Positions 1 to 8,438 of a DNA stretch of 64,000 nucleotides are shown one piece after another (positions within the stretch are counted from its first letter, which is position 1; each line of letters opens with the position of its first letter). Below the pieces are notes generated by a model. The model saw only the letters and a list, made by a program, of their open reading frames with translations. It was not told where the DNA came from and ran no database searches. The stretch lies in NCBI RefSeq assembly GCF_009687845.1, contig NZ_BLAD01000062.1, positions 1 to 64,000 of the forward strand, in the 5' to 3' direction. The translations under genes were made by a program, and so were the position numbers. This DNA comes from Acrocarpospora corrugata (GTDB lineage: Bacteria > Actinomycetota > Actinomycetes > Streptosporangiales > Streptosporangiaceae).

Positions 1-936
1 GTTTTGGAGTTTTTGGGCCAGCGTGAGGGTGGCGGCGGCCAGGGTTCGGGTGGTTTCGGGGGTGGTCATGAGGAGGGGGTGGGCTTCGACGGTGATGTCG
101 GGGTGGGACGTTTGGGAGTCCTGTTCGGCTACCAGCCAGCCGTTGAGGAGGGGTGAGCCGTACAGGTCGAGGACTGCCTGGGCGGTGGTTTCGCGGCCGA
201 TGGCGGTGAGGCAGGCGTCGGCCATGCCGCGGACGGGGGAGCCGTCGATGATGGGGGAGACGCCGACGACGGTTTTGGCTTCCAGGGCGGGGCGGATGCC
301 GGGGATCTGGAGGATTGTGCCGATGCTGACGACGGGGTTGGAGGGCGGGAGGATGACGACGTCGGCGGCTTGGATGGCGTCCAGGACGCCGGGGGCGGGT
401 TTGGCGTCGTCGGCGCCGACGAGGATGATCTCCTGGGCGGGGGTCGAGGCGCGGAGGCGGACCCACCACTCCTGGAAGTGCACCGCGTGGCGGCCCTTGT
501 CGTCGGTGATGACGACGTGGGTCTCGGTGCGGTCGTCGGACATCGGGATTAGCCTGACCCCCGGCTGCCAGCGGGCGCAGAGGGCCTCGGTGACCTGGGA
601 GAGCGGGAAGCCGGCGCCGAGCAGCTGGGTGCGGATGATGTGGGTGGCGAAGTCGCGGTCGCCGAGGCCGAACCACTGGGGTTCCATGCCGTAGGCGGCC
701 AACTCCTCCTTGACCGTGAATTTTTCATCGGCCCGGCCCCAGCCCTGCTCCTCGTTGATCCCGCCCCCGAGTGTGTACATGACCGTGTCGAGGTCGGGGC
801 AGACCCGGAGGCCGAACAGGGTGATGTCGTCACCAGTGTTGCCGATCACAGTGATGTCGGCGTCGGGGGCCGCCGCCTGGAGACCGCGCAGGAATCGGGC
901 CCCGCCGATCCCGCCCGCCAAGGACACGATTCGCAT
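1..936 (-). CDS. cofD: 2-phospho-L-lactate transferase CofD/FbiA (C-terminal end cut by window edge)
   Basis: This enzyme joins a (phospho)lactate-type moiety to the deazaflavin Fo, a late step of coenzyme F420 synthesis in the cytoplasm. The minus-strand frame is open from ATG at 936 to the window edge (312 codons) and begins MRIVSLAGGIGGARF. The glycine-rich AGGIGGARF (residues 7-15) and GNTGDD (32-37) are the nucleotide/Fo-binding signatures of the CofD family. The family is about 320-330 residues long, so only a few C-terminal residues are likely missing. In actinomycetes fbiB usually follows, and it would lie outside the window to the left. Placement next to whiB, manB and ahcY matches the conserved actinobacterial order. 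Confidence 0.93.
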   Translation of the reverse strand, partial: MRIVSLAGGIGGARFLRGLQAAAPDADITVIGNTGDDITLFGLRVCPDLDTVMYTLGGGINEEQGWGRADEKFTVKEELAAYGMEPQWFGLGDRDFATHIIRTQLLGAGFPLSQVTEALCARWQPGVRLIPMSDDRTETHVVITDDKGRHAVHFQEWWVRLRASTPAQEIILVGADDAKPAPGVLDAIQAADVVILPPSNPVVSIGTILQIPGIRPALEAKTVVGVSPIIDGSPVRGMADACLTAIGRETTAQAVLDLYGSPLLNGWLVAEQDSQTSHPDITVEAHPLLMTTPETTRTLAAATLTLAQKLQN

Positions 937-1114
937 GCCGTCATCCTCGCACCGAGCACTGACATCTCTGCGGCACGCCTCCCGCCCACACCGCGACAGC
1001 CCTCCGACCTGCAGTGATATGAAGGGATTTGTGAGGCATAGGGCACTCGGGGGATTCAGGAGCTTGGTGGGTCAGCCGACGGCAAAGTCAGGCATGTGCG
1101 AAACTCGTCTTGGT

Positions 1115-1133
1115 ATGCCGTTTGCATGCCGTT
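1115..1133. promoter_or_regulatory. direct repeat ATGCCGTT with 11-bp period upstream of the gene at 1153
   Basis: Two exact copies of ATGCCGTT (1115-1122 and 1126-1133) are 11 bp apart, about one helical turn, and lie 20 bp upstream of the GTG start at 1153. The spacing suits a protein binding one DNA face or a promoter-proximal operator. No regulator can be named. The rest of the 937-1152 interval, between the divergent cofD and the 1153 gene, shows no gene. Confidence 0.3.
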
Positions 1134-1152
1134 CGAATAACAGGGGGTCACT

Positions 1153-2721
1153 GTGATCAAGGTTGAACCGGCGAGGCTGCGTGAGCCCGCCGCTTGGATC
1201 ATGCTCGCGGTGGTGTGTCCGGGCGTGCTGATCGGGGTGTGGTACTTCGTCGAGGCGCTGTTCGGAGGGACGCTCGGGGGGCTTGTCTCGACCGCGTTCC
1301 AGACGCAGGCGTCGGCCACCAGGGTGGCGTTGGCCGTGGGCGCGGTGGTGTTGACGACCCGGTTCGGCGCGCCGACTCCGCAGAGCCGGCTGATCGCTCT
1401 CATCAGCGTGGGGGCGCTGGCGCTGAGCGTGGTGTTCGGGCTGCTGAGCGGGCTGTTGATGCTGTTCGCCTCGTTCGACTTCGGCGACAAGATCATCATC
1501 CTGCTGAACTCGCTGCCCGAGCTGGCGCTGGCGGCGATCGCAGGGGTCTACATTCTCAGCACGATCGCTCCCGCGGCGGCGAAGCCGGCCAGGCAGGGCA
1601 GGCCGCAGGAGCGGAACGAGGAGCCGTTCTTCGGCGGTTACCAGAACGACGGATTCCAGGGTTACGGCTCGTACCCGTCCCCGGAGCCCGCTGGTGCTCC
1701 CGTTCCGACTGCTCAGGTGCCCTCCGTCTCGACCGCGCCGTCCGCCGTGCCACCACAACCACAACCATCCGCGCAGCCCGCCCTTCCGTACGGATCGGCT
1801 GAGCGCCCTGCCGATCGCACTCAGGACGCTTACGCGGCCCCGGTATACGACCAGGGATACGCCGCCCAGCCCGGTTTCGTTCAGTCCCCGGAGCAAGTGA
1901 ACGGGAACGGCTACCAGCCGCCGGTGTACGCCGCCGCGCCGCAGGCGTTTCCGCAGCAGCAGCCGCCGCAGGGACCGGTGTTCGACCAGCACGGGTACGC
2001 GGGGGACTCGCCGTCCTTCCCGCCGGTGGCCTATAACGAGCCGACATATGCGGAGCCGGTCTACTCCGAGCCGGTTTATAAGGAACCGACCTATTCGGAG
2101 CAGCCCGCGTACCAGGAGCCTGCCTATCAGGAACCCGCGTACCAGGAGCCTGCTTATCAGGAGCCGACGTACCAGCCGAATCAGAGCAATTACGGCGGGT
2201 CTCCGTTCTCCGGGTATTCGGGGCAGCAGTTCGCGCAGCAGGCGTACGAGCCGTCCTACGAGGGCGACCTGAGGGAGCAGCAGCTCGCGCAGGCCTACCA
2301 GCAGGCGCAGTCCTACCAGCAGACGCCGACGGCGCCTCAGCAAGCGCCTCAGCAAGCGCCTCAGCCGGTCTACAACAACCCGCTCGGGCACCCGCAGACG
2401 CGCGAGCCGTACCAGCAGGATCGGTTCCAGGGGGATCCGCTGAGCGGGCCCGAGCAGACCGTGCGGTATCAGGGTGATCCGCTCAGCAGCCCTGACCAGG
2501 GGCGGTATCTGGGCGATCCGCTCAGTGGCCCCGAGCGGACCCGCTTCCAGGGCGATCCGCTCACCGATCCGCTGCGCGGCGACGAGCTGCTCGACCCCAC
2601 CGCGATCTACAAGCCGGAGCGCCAGCAGGCAAAGCCCGAGGAAGGGACGAGTAGAGAACAGGCAGCTCAGGGGGCCGATGGCAACCCGCATTGGTACGGT
2701 TCCGACCGCCGAGACCACTGA
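1153..2721 (+). CDS. membrane protein with long Pro/Gln/Tyr-rich repetitive cytoplasmic tail
   Basis: The function is not recognised. The 522-residue product has about four hydrophobic segments in its first 140 residues (roughly 14-37, 55-69, 79-109, 116-137). A disordered tail of some 380 residues rich in Pro, Gln, Tyr and Glu follows. The tail holds two repeat blocks: YxEP units around residues 296-340 and four (F/Y)xGDPL units around 424-475. The start is GTG at 1153 behind a G-rich stretch. Such four-helix proteins with disordered tails occur next to whiB in actinomycetes, and polar scaffolding is one possible role, but that is inference. It is transcribed divergently from cofD and followed by a hairpin. 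Confidence 0.75.
   Translation: MIKVEPARLREPAAWIMLAVVCPGVLIGVWYFVEALFGGTLGGLVSTAFQTQASATRVALAVGAVVLTTRFGAPTPQSRLIALISVGALALSVVFGLLSGLLMLFASFDFGDKIIILLNSLPELALAAIAGVYILSTIAPAAAKPARQGRPQERNEEPFFGGYQNDGFQGYGSYPSPEPAGAPVPTAQVPSVSTAPSAVPPQPQPSAQPALPYGSAERPADRTQDAYAAPVYDQGYAAQPGFVQSPEQVNGNGYQPPVYAAAPQAFPQQQPPQGPVFDQHGYAGDSPSFPPVAYNEPTYAEPVYSEPVYKEPTYSEQPAYQEPAYQEPAYQEPAYQEPTYQPNQSNYGGSPFSGYSGQQFAQQAYEPSYEGDLREQQLAQAYQQAQSYQQTPTAPQQAPQQAPQPVYNNPLGHPQTREPYQQDRFQGDPLSGPEQTVRYQGDPLSSPDQGRYLGDPLSGPERTRFQGDPLTDPLRGDELLDPTAIYKPERQQAKPEEGTSREQAAQGADGNPHWYGSDRRDH
2035..2572 (+). repeat. two in-frame coding repeat blocks (YxEP units and GDPL units)
   Basis: Within the gene at 1153, positions about 2035-2175 encode a run of YxEP units (EPTY, EPVY, EPAY variants), with near-identical 15-nt units in the middle. 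Positions about 2419-2572 encode four (F/Y)xGDPL units spaced roughly 40 nt apart. Both are in frame and preserve tyrosine and proline spacing. Confidence 0.8.
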
Positions 2722-2733
2722 TCTAGAGCACCA

Positions 2734-2767
2734 GATACCGGGGCAAGCATGTCTTTCCCCGGGTATC
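2734..2767 (+). terminator. hairpin downstream of the 1153 gene
   Basis: GATACC-GGGG (2734-2743) pairs with CCCCGGGTATC (2757-2767) with one bulged base and a 13-nt loop, 12 bp after the TGA stop at 2721. No long T-tract follows, so it would be an actinobacterial hairpin-only type terminator. Confidence 0.55.
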
Positions 2768-2794
2768 GGTATGCCGCTTGACGCCACACCTGAG

Positions 2795-2804
2795 ACACGC
2801 GTGT
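2795..2804. promoter_or_regulatory. palindrome ACACGCGTGT in the whiB upstream region
   Basis: A perfect 10-bp palindrome sits 107 bp upstream of the whiB GTG, inside a locally AT-richer stretch. whiB of other actinomycetes is controlled by developmental regulators such as BldD, and a short inverted repeat here would fit a regulator site. The match to any specific consensus was not established. Confidence 0.3.
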
Positions 2805-2910
2805 AATTACAGCTGTGTTGTTACGCCTTCCTCGAGGTGGGTATGAGGACGGCGTCCATAGGGGGGCACCATTTGCTGTTGGTGACGGGCGGGCGACAGG
2901 GAGGTGTGCA

Positions 2911-3168
2911 GTGACCGAGCCGGTCATGGCACAGGCGCTCGACGGTGAAGATCTGGGTTGGCAGGAGCGTGCGTTGTGCGCTCAGACCGACCCGGAGGCG
3001 TTCTTTCCAGAGAAGGGCGGCTCCACCCGAGAGGCTAAGAAGGTATGCCGGGCGTGCGAAGTGCGCGCGGAGTGCCTTGAATACGCATTGGAACACGACG
3101 AGCGATTCGGTATCTGGGGCGGGCTGTCGGAGCGGGAGCGACGGCGCATCAAGCGTCAGGCCGTGTGA
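2911..3168 (+). CDS. whiB: WhiB-family iron-sulfur transcription factor (WhiB/WhmD type)
   Basis: A small [4Fe-4S] regulator that partners sigma factor HrdB/SigA and, in sporulating actinomycetes, works with WhiA at the start of septation of aerial hyphae. The 85-residue protein has the four cluster cysteines at 23, 46, 49 and 55 (C-x22-C-x2-C-x5-C), the GIWGG turn at 67-71 and a basic C-terminal tail ERERRRIKRQ. The start is GTG 2911, preceded by GGGAGG with good spacing. An upstream in-frame extension exists but lacks conserved sequence. It closely resembles canonical WhiB rather than the Wbl paralogues. A strong terminator follows. Confidence 0.95.
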   Translation: MTEPVMAQALDGEDLGWQERALCAQTDPEAFFPEKGGSTREAKKVCRACEVRAECLEYALEHDERFGIWGGLSERERRRIKRQAV

Positions 3169-3173
3169 ACAAC

Positions 3174-3210
3174 GCGGGGGTCACGTTTGTGGCCCCCGCA
3201 CTCTTTTTTC
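3174..3210 (+). terminator. intrinsic terminator of whiB
   Basis: GCGGGGGTCAC (3174-3184) pairs with GTGGCCCCCGC (3189-3199), one G-U pair and a 4-nt loop, followed by ACTCTTTTTT. This is the clearest U-tract terminator on the plus strand. Confidence 0.93.
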
Positions 3211-3270
3211 GGCCCTAGGCTAACCCCAGGACAGACCCCCAGGTCCCCCGGCCGAACCTCAAGGACCCCC

Positions 3271-6063
3271 GTGCAGACCCCGGTGCATTCCGTCACCGCG
3301 ATCGTTGTCGCCCATGACGGCGCTCGATGGCTCAGCGAGACGCTCGCGGCGGTGCTCGGCCAGACCTACCGCCTCGACCGCGTGGTCGGCGTCGACAACG
3401 GCAGCCGCGACGACAGCGGCAAACTCCTGACCCAGGCCTTCGGCCCGCAGGCCGTGGTCAGCATGCCCCGCTCGACCGGTTTCGCGCAGGCGGTGCACGA
3501 CGTGATGCGCCGCCTGCCGCCCGCCACCCAGGGCCGGGAGTGGATCTGGCTGATCCACGACGACTGCGCCCCGGACCCGCGCGCCCTGGAGACCCTGCTG
3601 TGGGTGGCCGACCAGGACGAGAAGGCCGCCATCCTGGGACCGAAACTCCGCGACTGGCTGGACCGCAAACTCCTGCTGGAGATCGGCGTCACGGTGGCCA
3701 GGTCGGGCCGCCGGGAGACCGGCCTGGAGCCCCGGGAGTACGACCAGGGCCAGCACGACCACGACTTCGGCGGGATCAGGGACGTGCTCTCGGTGTCCAC
3801 CGCCGGCATGCTCATCCGCCGCGACGTCTGGGATGAACTGTCCGGCCTGGACCCGAAGCTTCCGCTGTTCCGCGACGACCTGGACTTCTGCTGGCGGGCC
3901 CGCGCGGCCGGGCACCGGGTGCTGGCGGTGACCAGCGCGATGGCCTACCACGCGGAGGCGTCCAGCCGCCGCAGGCGCAGGATCGCGGCCAGCGACGACC
4001 ACCCGCGCCGGCTGGCCCGCCGGTACGCGCTGTTCGTGATCATGATCAACCTGCCGTTCGCGGCGATGCTCTGGTCGATGGTCAGGAACACCTTCGGCTC
4101 GCTGATCAGGACCTTCCTGTTCCTGCTGGCCAAGCAGCCCGCGCACGCGCTGGACGAGGTCGTCGCGCTGGGCTCGGTGCTCTTCCATCCCGGCAAGCTG
4201 CGCCGGGCCAGGAAGACCCGCAGACGCAACCGGAAACAGGGCTATCAGCTCGTCAAACCGTTGTTCACTCCGCCTATCGCAGCGCTCCGCCGCATTATGG
4301 ACATGGTCCGGGGCCAGCTGGCCGGCGCGGGCCCGATGGATTCGGCCGGGCGTCACCACGCCGTCGCCTCCTCGCCGGAGGAGGAGGGCGAGGAGCTGCT
4401 CAACGACGACGGCAGTGTGCTGCGCCGGTTCTTCGGCAATCCGGGGGTGCTGCTGTGCCTGCTGCTGATCGCCGTCACGGTGGCCGCGCACTGGCGGCTG
4501 GCCACGGGCGGCCTGCTCGGCGGCGGGGCGCTGGTGCCGGTGGTGGGCGGCGCGTCGGATCTGTGGGATCTGTACTTGCAGGGCGATCAGGCGCCTTATG
4601 TGGCGGTGCTGGCGGGGCTGTCCACGCTGTTCTTCGGCAAGATCTGGCTGGCCGTCGCGGTGCTGCTGCTGGGATGCGTGCCGTTGGCTGGGTTCTCGGC
4701 CTATGTGGCGACGCGGCGGATCATCCCGTATGCCCCGGCGCGGGTCTGGTTGGCCGTTTCCTATGCGTTGCTCCCGGTTGCTACCGGAGTGGTGGCCGCT
4801 GGGCGGATCGGTTCGGCCGTCGTGATCGTGTTGCTGCCCGCCTACGCCTCGCTGGCCACCCGCGTCCTCTCCGATCAGGGCCGCTCGGCCCGGAGAGCCG
4901 CCTGGGGGCTCGGCCTGCTGCTCGCGGTCGGTACAGCCTTCGTTCCCCTCCTTTATGGCTTCGTGTTCGTTCTGGGCGCGCTCGCGGCCCTCTCCTTCGG
5001 CGGCGTACGGCGCGGCGTCGGGATCTCGCTGGCGATCAGCCTGGCCGTCCCCATCGTGCTGCTGTTCCCGTGGCTGGCCACCTTCGCCGCCGACCCGGCC
5101 AGAATCCTGCGGGAGGCCGGCCTGCCGTTCCCCGCCGACCCCCGGCTGCCCGCCGAGGCCCTGCTCACCCTGAACCCCGGCGGCCCCGGCACGCCACCCC
5201 TCTGGACGACGGCCGGGCTGCTCGCCGTCGCCCTGGGCGCGCTGCTGCTCCGGCGGCACCAGATGATCGTCGCCGTCGGCTGGGGCGTCGCCATCTTCGG
5301 CGTGCTCGTGGCCACCGTGGTCAGCCGCCTGTCCGTCTGGCCGGGCGTGCCGCTGGCGTTCGCGGCCACCGGCCTGCTGGTGGCCACCGCGCTCGCCGCG
5401 CACCGGGTCGCCGAGTTCCGCAAAGCGGGCGGCTGGCGCAAGTTCGGCGCGCTGCTGATCTCGCTGGTCGCCTTCGCGACCCCGCTGGCCGCCGCCGGGC
5501 TGTGGTTCTGGGAGGGCGCGCGCGGCCCGCTGACCTGGAACGTCCGGGATCCGCTGCCGCCGCTGGCCGCCGCCAAGACCGCCAAGGGCGAGGGCACCCT
5601 GGTGCTGCGCTCGAACGGCGGCGCGCTCGCGTACACGGTCCTGCACGGGCGCAGCCCGCTCGTCGGCGAATCCGACGGCGCGGTCACCGACCCGGGCGTC
5701 ACGGCCGCCGTGGCCGGGCTGGCCTCCGGCCGGGGCGGGCAGGACGCCAGGACGCTCGCCGCCAGGGGCGTCATGTTCGTCGCGGTGCCCGCGCCGATCG
5801 ACCCGCTGCTGCGCCGCGCGCTCGACTCGGAACCGGCGCTGACCCGGCTCAGCCTGTCCAAGTCGTCCGGCCTGTGGCGGATGGTGGTCCCGGTCGCCCC
5901 GCCCGCGCCGCCCCCGCCGCTGGACACCTGGCAGCGCGGCTGGCTGTGGGCGCAGGGCGGCCTGGTGCTGGTGATGCTCATCCTGGCCGCCCCCGGCGCG
6001 CGCCCGGTCGAGCCGGAGGCCCAGGTCGAGGAGCGGGTCCAGGAAGAGCGGGTGCTGGTGTGA
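3271..6063 (+). CDS. family 2 glycosyltransferase with large multi-span membrane domain
   Basis: Probably transfers a sugar to a cell-envelope acceptor at the membrane. The N-terminal ~250 residues form a GT-A fold: TAIVVAHDG at the start, GVDNGS near 41-46, the metal-binding HDDC near 97, and FRDDLDFCWRARAAGH further on. About ten hydrophobic segments follow from residue ~250, dense at 390-750. The frame is open back to a TTG at 3187, but that lies inside the whiB terminator. GTG 3271 has AAGGA just upstream and places the GT-A core at the N-terminus (930 residues). The stop overlaps the DUF5719 start by 4 bp, so the two are translationally coupled. The acceptor is unknown. Confidence 0.88.
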   Translation: MQTPVHSVTAIVVAHDGARWLSETLAAVLGQTYRLDRVVGVDNGSRDDSGKLLTQAFGPQAVVSMPRSTGFAQAVHDVMRRLPPATQGREWIWLIHDDCAPDPRALETLLWVADQDEKAAILGPKLRDWLDRKLLLEIGVTVARSGRRETGLEPREYDQGQHDHDFGGIRDVLSVSTAGMLIRRDVWDELSGLDPKLPLFRDDLDFCWRARAAGHRVLAVTSAMAYHAEASSRRRRRIAASDDHPRRLARRYALFVIMINLPFAAMLWSMVRNTFGSLIRTFLFLLAKQPAHALDEVVALGSVLFHPGKLRRARKTRRRNRKQGYQLVKPLFTPPIAALRRIMDMVRGQLAGAGPMDSAGRHHAVASSPEEEGEELLNDDGSVLRRFFGNPGVLLCLLLIAVTVAAHWRLATGGLLGGGALVPVVGGASDLWDLYLQGDQAPYVAVLAGLSTLFFGKIWLAVAVLLLGCVPLAGFSAYVATRRIIPYAPARVWLAVSYALLPVATGVVAAGRIGSAVVIVLLPAYASLATRVLSDQGRSARRAAWGLGLLLAVGTAFVPLLYGFVFVLGALAALSFGGVRRGVGISLAISLAVPIVLLFPWLATFAADPARILREAGLPFPADPRLPAEALLTLNPGGPGTPPLWTTAGLLAVALGALLLRRHQMIVAVGWGVAIFGVLVATVVSRLSVWPGVPLAFAATGLLVATALAAHRVAEFRKAGGWRKFGALLISLVAFATPLAAAGLWFWEGARGPLTWNVRDPLPPLAAAKTAKGEGTLVLRSNGGALAYTVLHGRSPLVGESDGAVTDPGVTAAVAGLASGRGGQDARTLAARGVMFVAVPAPIDPLLRRALDSEPALTRLSLSKSSGLWRMVVPVAPPAPPPPLDTWQRGWLWAQGGLVLVMLILAAPGARPVEPEAQVEERVQEERVLV

Positions 6064-7472
6064 GACGCCTGATCGAGAACCGCTTCGGCCTGCTCGCCCT
6101 GGTCCTGATCGCGCTGGCCGCCGTGTACGGCGGCGCGTTCGTCAGCCGCCCCGCCCCCGTCAAGGTCACCCCGGTCAAGCCGGTGCAGGCCGCGATCGAG
6201 TCGGTCTCCACCGTCTGCCCCGACCCCGGCGGCGCCACGATCAGCGCGGTCGCCCCGCCGGGCCCGCGCGGCTCCGGCCAGGCCGAGGTCCTGGACGGTG
6301 ACAAGCCGGTCACCCTCTCCGAGGCCGGCACGCTCTGGCAGAAGACCGCAGCCAAGGACGCCGACCCGATCCGGGTGATCGCCACCGGCGCGATGGCGTC
6401 GGGCCTGGAGGCCGCCAGGATCAGCAGGACGCTGACCGGCGACGCCCGCGGCCTGTCCGGCGTGCGCTGCGTCGAACCGAGCGCGAGCGCCTGGTTCGTC
6501 GGCCCTGGCCCGGCCGCCGCCGACCTCACCCTGCACCTGTCCAACGTGGAGGCCGCCCCCGCCGACGTCTCCTTCGTCGTGTACGCCGGCGAGGGCCTGG
6601 TCGTCACAGAACGCTCCACCGGCATGGTCCTGGACCCCGGCGAGCACCGCACCGTCAAGATCCGCGACGCCACCACCTCACCCCTGGTCATGGGCCTGCA
6701 CGTGATCGCAGGCCGGGGCCGGGTGACCGCCGCCGTGGAAGCAGAACTCGGCCGCGGCAACGGCGCCGACTGGCTGCCGCCCGCCGGTGAACCCGCCACC
6801 CGGGTGGTCGTCCCCGGCGTGCCCGGCAGCGCGGGCCAGCGCAAGCTCTACATCACCGCCCCCGGCGACCAGGACACCGTCGTCCAGGTGAAAGCCGTGC
6901 TCAAGGACGGTTCGTACGCCCTGAAGAACCGCGAGGAGGTCACCGTCCCCGCAGGCTCCACCACCACCATGGACCTGTCCACGGGCATCGGCGGACAGCC
7001 GGCCGCGCTCCTGCTCACCGCGCGGAACCCGATCGTGGCCGGGCTGGAGATCACCGGCACCGGCACCCTCCAGGACGTCGCGTACACGGCCGGAGCGCCC
7101 TCCATCGACCTCGGCAGCGTGGTCGCCGACGGAAGGGCCGGCAAGACGCAGACCTCGCGCCTGATCCTGTCCGCGCCCTTCGGGGCCGCCAGCGTGCGGG
7201 TCCAGATCCTGCTCAAGGAGGGCGCGCCCCCGCCGCCGACCCAGGTGGAGATCCCGGCGGGCCGGACCCGCGAGGTCAAGCTGACCGGCGACGGCAAGGG
7301 CTTCAGCGTCGTGATCACCCCGCAGCCAGGCTCAGGACCGGTGTGGGGCGGCCGGGTGATCGAGGAGAAGACCTCCTCCGGTCAGCTGGTCACCGCCCAG
7401 CCGCTGCAGGTGGCCAGAACCTGGGCGCTGGCGCCGCCCACGGTCGACTCGCCGCGCGCGGTGCTGCCCTGA
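6060..7472 (+). CDS. DUF5719 family membrane-anchored exported protein
   Basis: A 470-residue protein with one N-terminal hydrophobic anchor (about residues 9-28) and a long extracytoplasmic part of beta-rich character, matching the actinobacterial DUF5719 family that follows the WhiB-linked glycosyltransferase. The start is GTG 6060, overlapping the glycosyltransferase stop as GTGA, which supports coupled translation. The molecular function is not known. The coupling suggests it assists or is modified by the upstream glycosyltransferase at the envelope; this is inference. Confidence 0.8.
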   Translation: MRRLIENRFGLLALVLIALAAVYGGAFVSRPAPVKVTPVKPVQAAIESVSTVCPDPGGATISAVAPPGPRGSGQAEVLDGDKPVTLSEAGTLWQKTAAKDADPIRVIATGAMASGLEAARISRTLTGDARGLSGVRCVEPSASAWFVGPGPAAADLTLHLSNVEAAPADVSFVVYAGEGLVVTERSTGMVLDPGEHRTVKIRDATTSPLVMGLHVIAGRGRVTAAVEAELGRGNGADWLPPAGEPATRVVVPGVPGSAGQRKLYITAPGDQDTVVQVKAVLKDGSYALKNREEVTVPAGSTTTMDLSTGIGGQPAALLLTARNPIVAGLEITGTGTLQDVAYTAGAPSIDLGSVVADGRAGKTQTSRLILSAPFGAASVRVQILLKEGAPPPPTQVEIPAGRTREVKLTGDGKGFSVVITPQPGSGPVWGGRVIEEKTSSGQLVTAQPLQVARTWALAPPTVDSPRAVLP

Positions 7473-7473
7473 G

Positions 7474-7902
7474 TCAGTCCCCGTCGTATCCGGGATCCAC
7501 CGCCTCCGGGGTGAGCCCCAGCAGGCTGGCGACCTGTTCCACCACCACCGAGTGCACCAGCCCGGCCAGATGCTCGCGGTCCCTGGCGCGCGCCTCCATC
7601 GGCCGCCGGTAGACCACCACCAGCGCGGGTTCGCCGCCGGCCGCCGGTTCCGCCCGCCCGAACGGGATCGGGTCGGAGGCCAGCCGGCCAGGACCGTCGA
7701 TCAGCTCGCTGGCCCGGGGCACCTCCTCCACCCCGAACTCGACCGAGGCCAGTTCCTTGGACCAGCGCACCCGGAGCCGGTCCACCGCGTCCAGCACCAG
7801 GTCGTCGAAGCGCTCGCCGCGGGATCTGGCGATCGGCACGTGCGAGGGCGCCAGCGGGCCGCGCATGCCCCGGCCGTGGCGGTCGCGTCGTCGAGGACTC
7901 AT
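7474..7902 (-). CDS. metallopeptidase-like (zincin superfamily, DUF1025-related) protein lacking HExxH
   Basis: A 142-residue protein with an Arg-rich N-terminus and a conserved actinobacterial core (RFDDLVLDAVDRL; VVVYRRPMEARARDREHLAGLVH). It belongs to the short metallopeptidase-like family found between DUF5719 and DUF3499 genes. In active relatives the C-terminal helix carries HExxH. Here the corresponding segment reads VHSVVVEQVASLLGL, so the second metal-binding His and the catalytic Glu in their usual positions are absent. It may therefore be non-catalytic or use different ligands. It is convergent with the DUF5719 gene, stop to stop with 1 bp between them. The start is ATG 7902. Confidence 0.7.
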   Translation of the reverse strand: MSPRRRDRHGRGMRGPLAPSHVPIARSRGERFDDLVLDAVDRLRVRWSKELASVEFGVEEVPRASELIDGPGRLASDPIPFGRAEPAAGGEPALVVVYRRPMEARARDREHLAGLVHSVVVEQVASLLGLTPEAVDPGYDGD

Positions 7903-8018
7903 CCGGCCAGCTTAGGGGAGGCACGGAAGGCCGCCACGGGTGTCCGGATTGTGGCGACACGCTCGTTAAGAGGGGCCGGGTGGTGGCAATGTGCACGCGG
8001 ACCGGATACGGTCCCTCC

Positions 8019-8384
8019 GTGAGCCCCGTCCGCAGCTGTTCCCGTACCGCCTGCAGGCAGCCTGCCGTCTTCACACTCACGTACGTGTACGCCGACTCGA
8101 CCGCTGTTCTGGGCCCGCTGGCTACGTACGTCGAGCCGCACTGCTATGACCTGTGCGCGGAGCACGCAGAGCGGCTTACCGCGCCCCGAGGGTGGGAGGT
8201 GGTGCGCCTGCCGTACGAGCCGGGTGCGCCGAGCGGAGACGACTTGGAGGCGCTCGCCAACGCCGTGCGCGAAGCGGCCCGACCGGCCCCCGCGGCCGGT
8301 GAGCCGACCGGGCAGGCGGTCGAGGTGGGCCGCCGAGGCCACCTGCGCGTGCTGAAGTCCGCCCAGCCCAACCGCGAACGCTGA
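8019..8384 (+). CDS. DUF3499 family small Cys/His protein
   Basis: A 121-residue conserved actinobacterial protein of unknown function, starting with GTG 8019 (VSPVRSCSRTACRQPAVFTL). This matches the usual N-terminus of the family better than upstream ATG/GTG codons. Cysteines in CSRTAC near the N-terminus and PHCYDLCAEH in the middle look like a zinc-ribbon-type site. The C-terminal third is low-complexity and Ala/Arg-rich. It sits between the divergent zincin-like gene and manB in the conserved order. Confidence 0.8.
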   Translation: MSPVRSCSRTACRQPAVFTLTYVYADSTAVLGPLATYVEPHCYDLCAEHAERLTAPRGWEVVRLPYEPGAPSGDDLEALANAVREAARPAPAAGEPTGQAVEVGRRGHLRVLKSAQPNRER

Positions 8385-8438
8385 CCGGTTCGGCCCGATA
8401 GGCTCGAACCGAAGCATTCGCGAATCTTAGGGGCTGGA

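Noticed and set aside
3259-5646. 795-codon minus-strand frame opposite the glycosyltransferase
   Set aside because: Antisense shadow rich in Gln/Arg/Gly/Ala with no recognisable domain.
4455-6059. N-terminal extension of the DUF5719 gene
   Set aside because: The frame stays open through the glycosyltransferase but is Arg/Gly-rich nonsense; GTG 6060 gives the TM anchor and a GTGA overlap.
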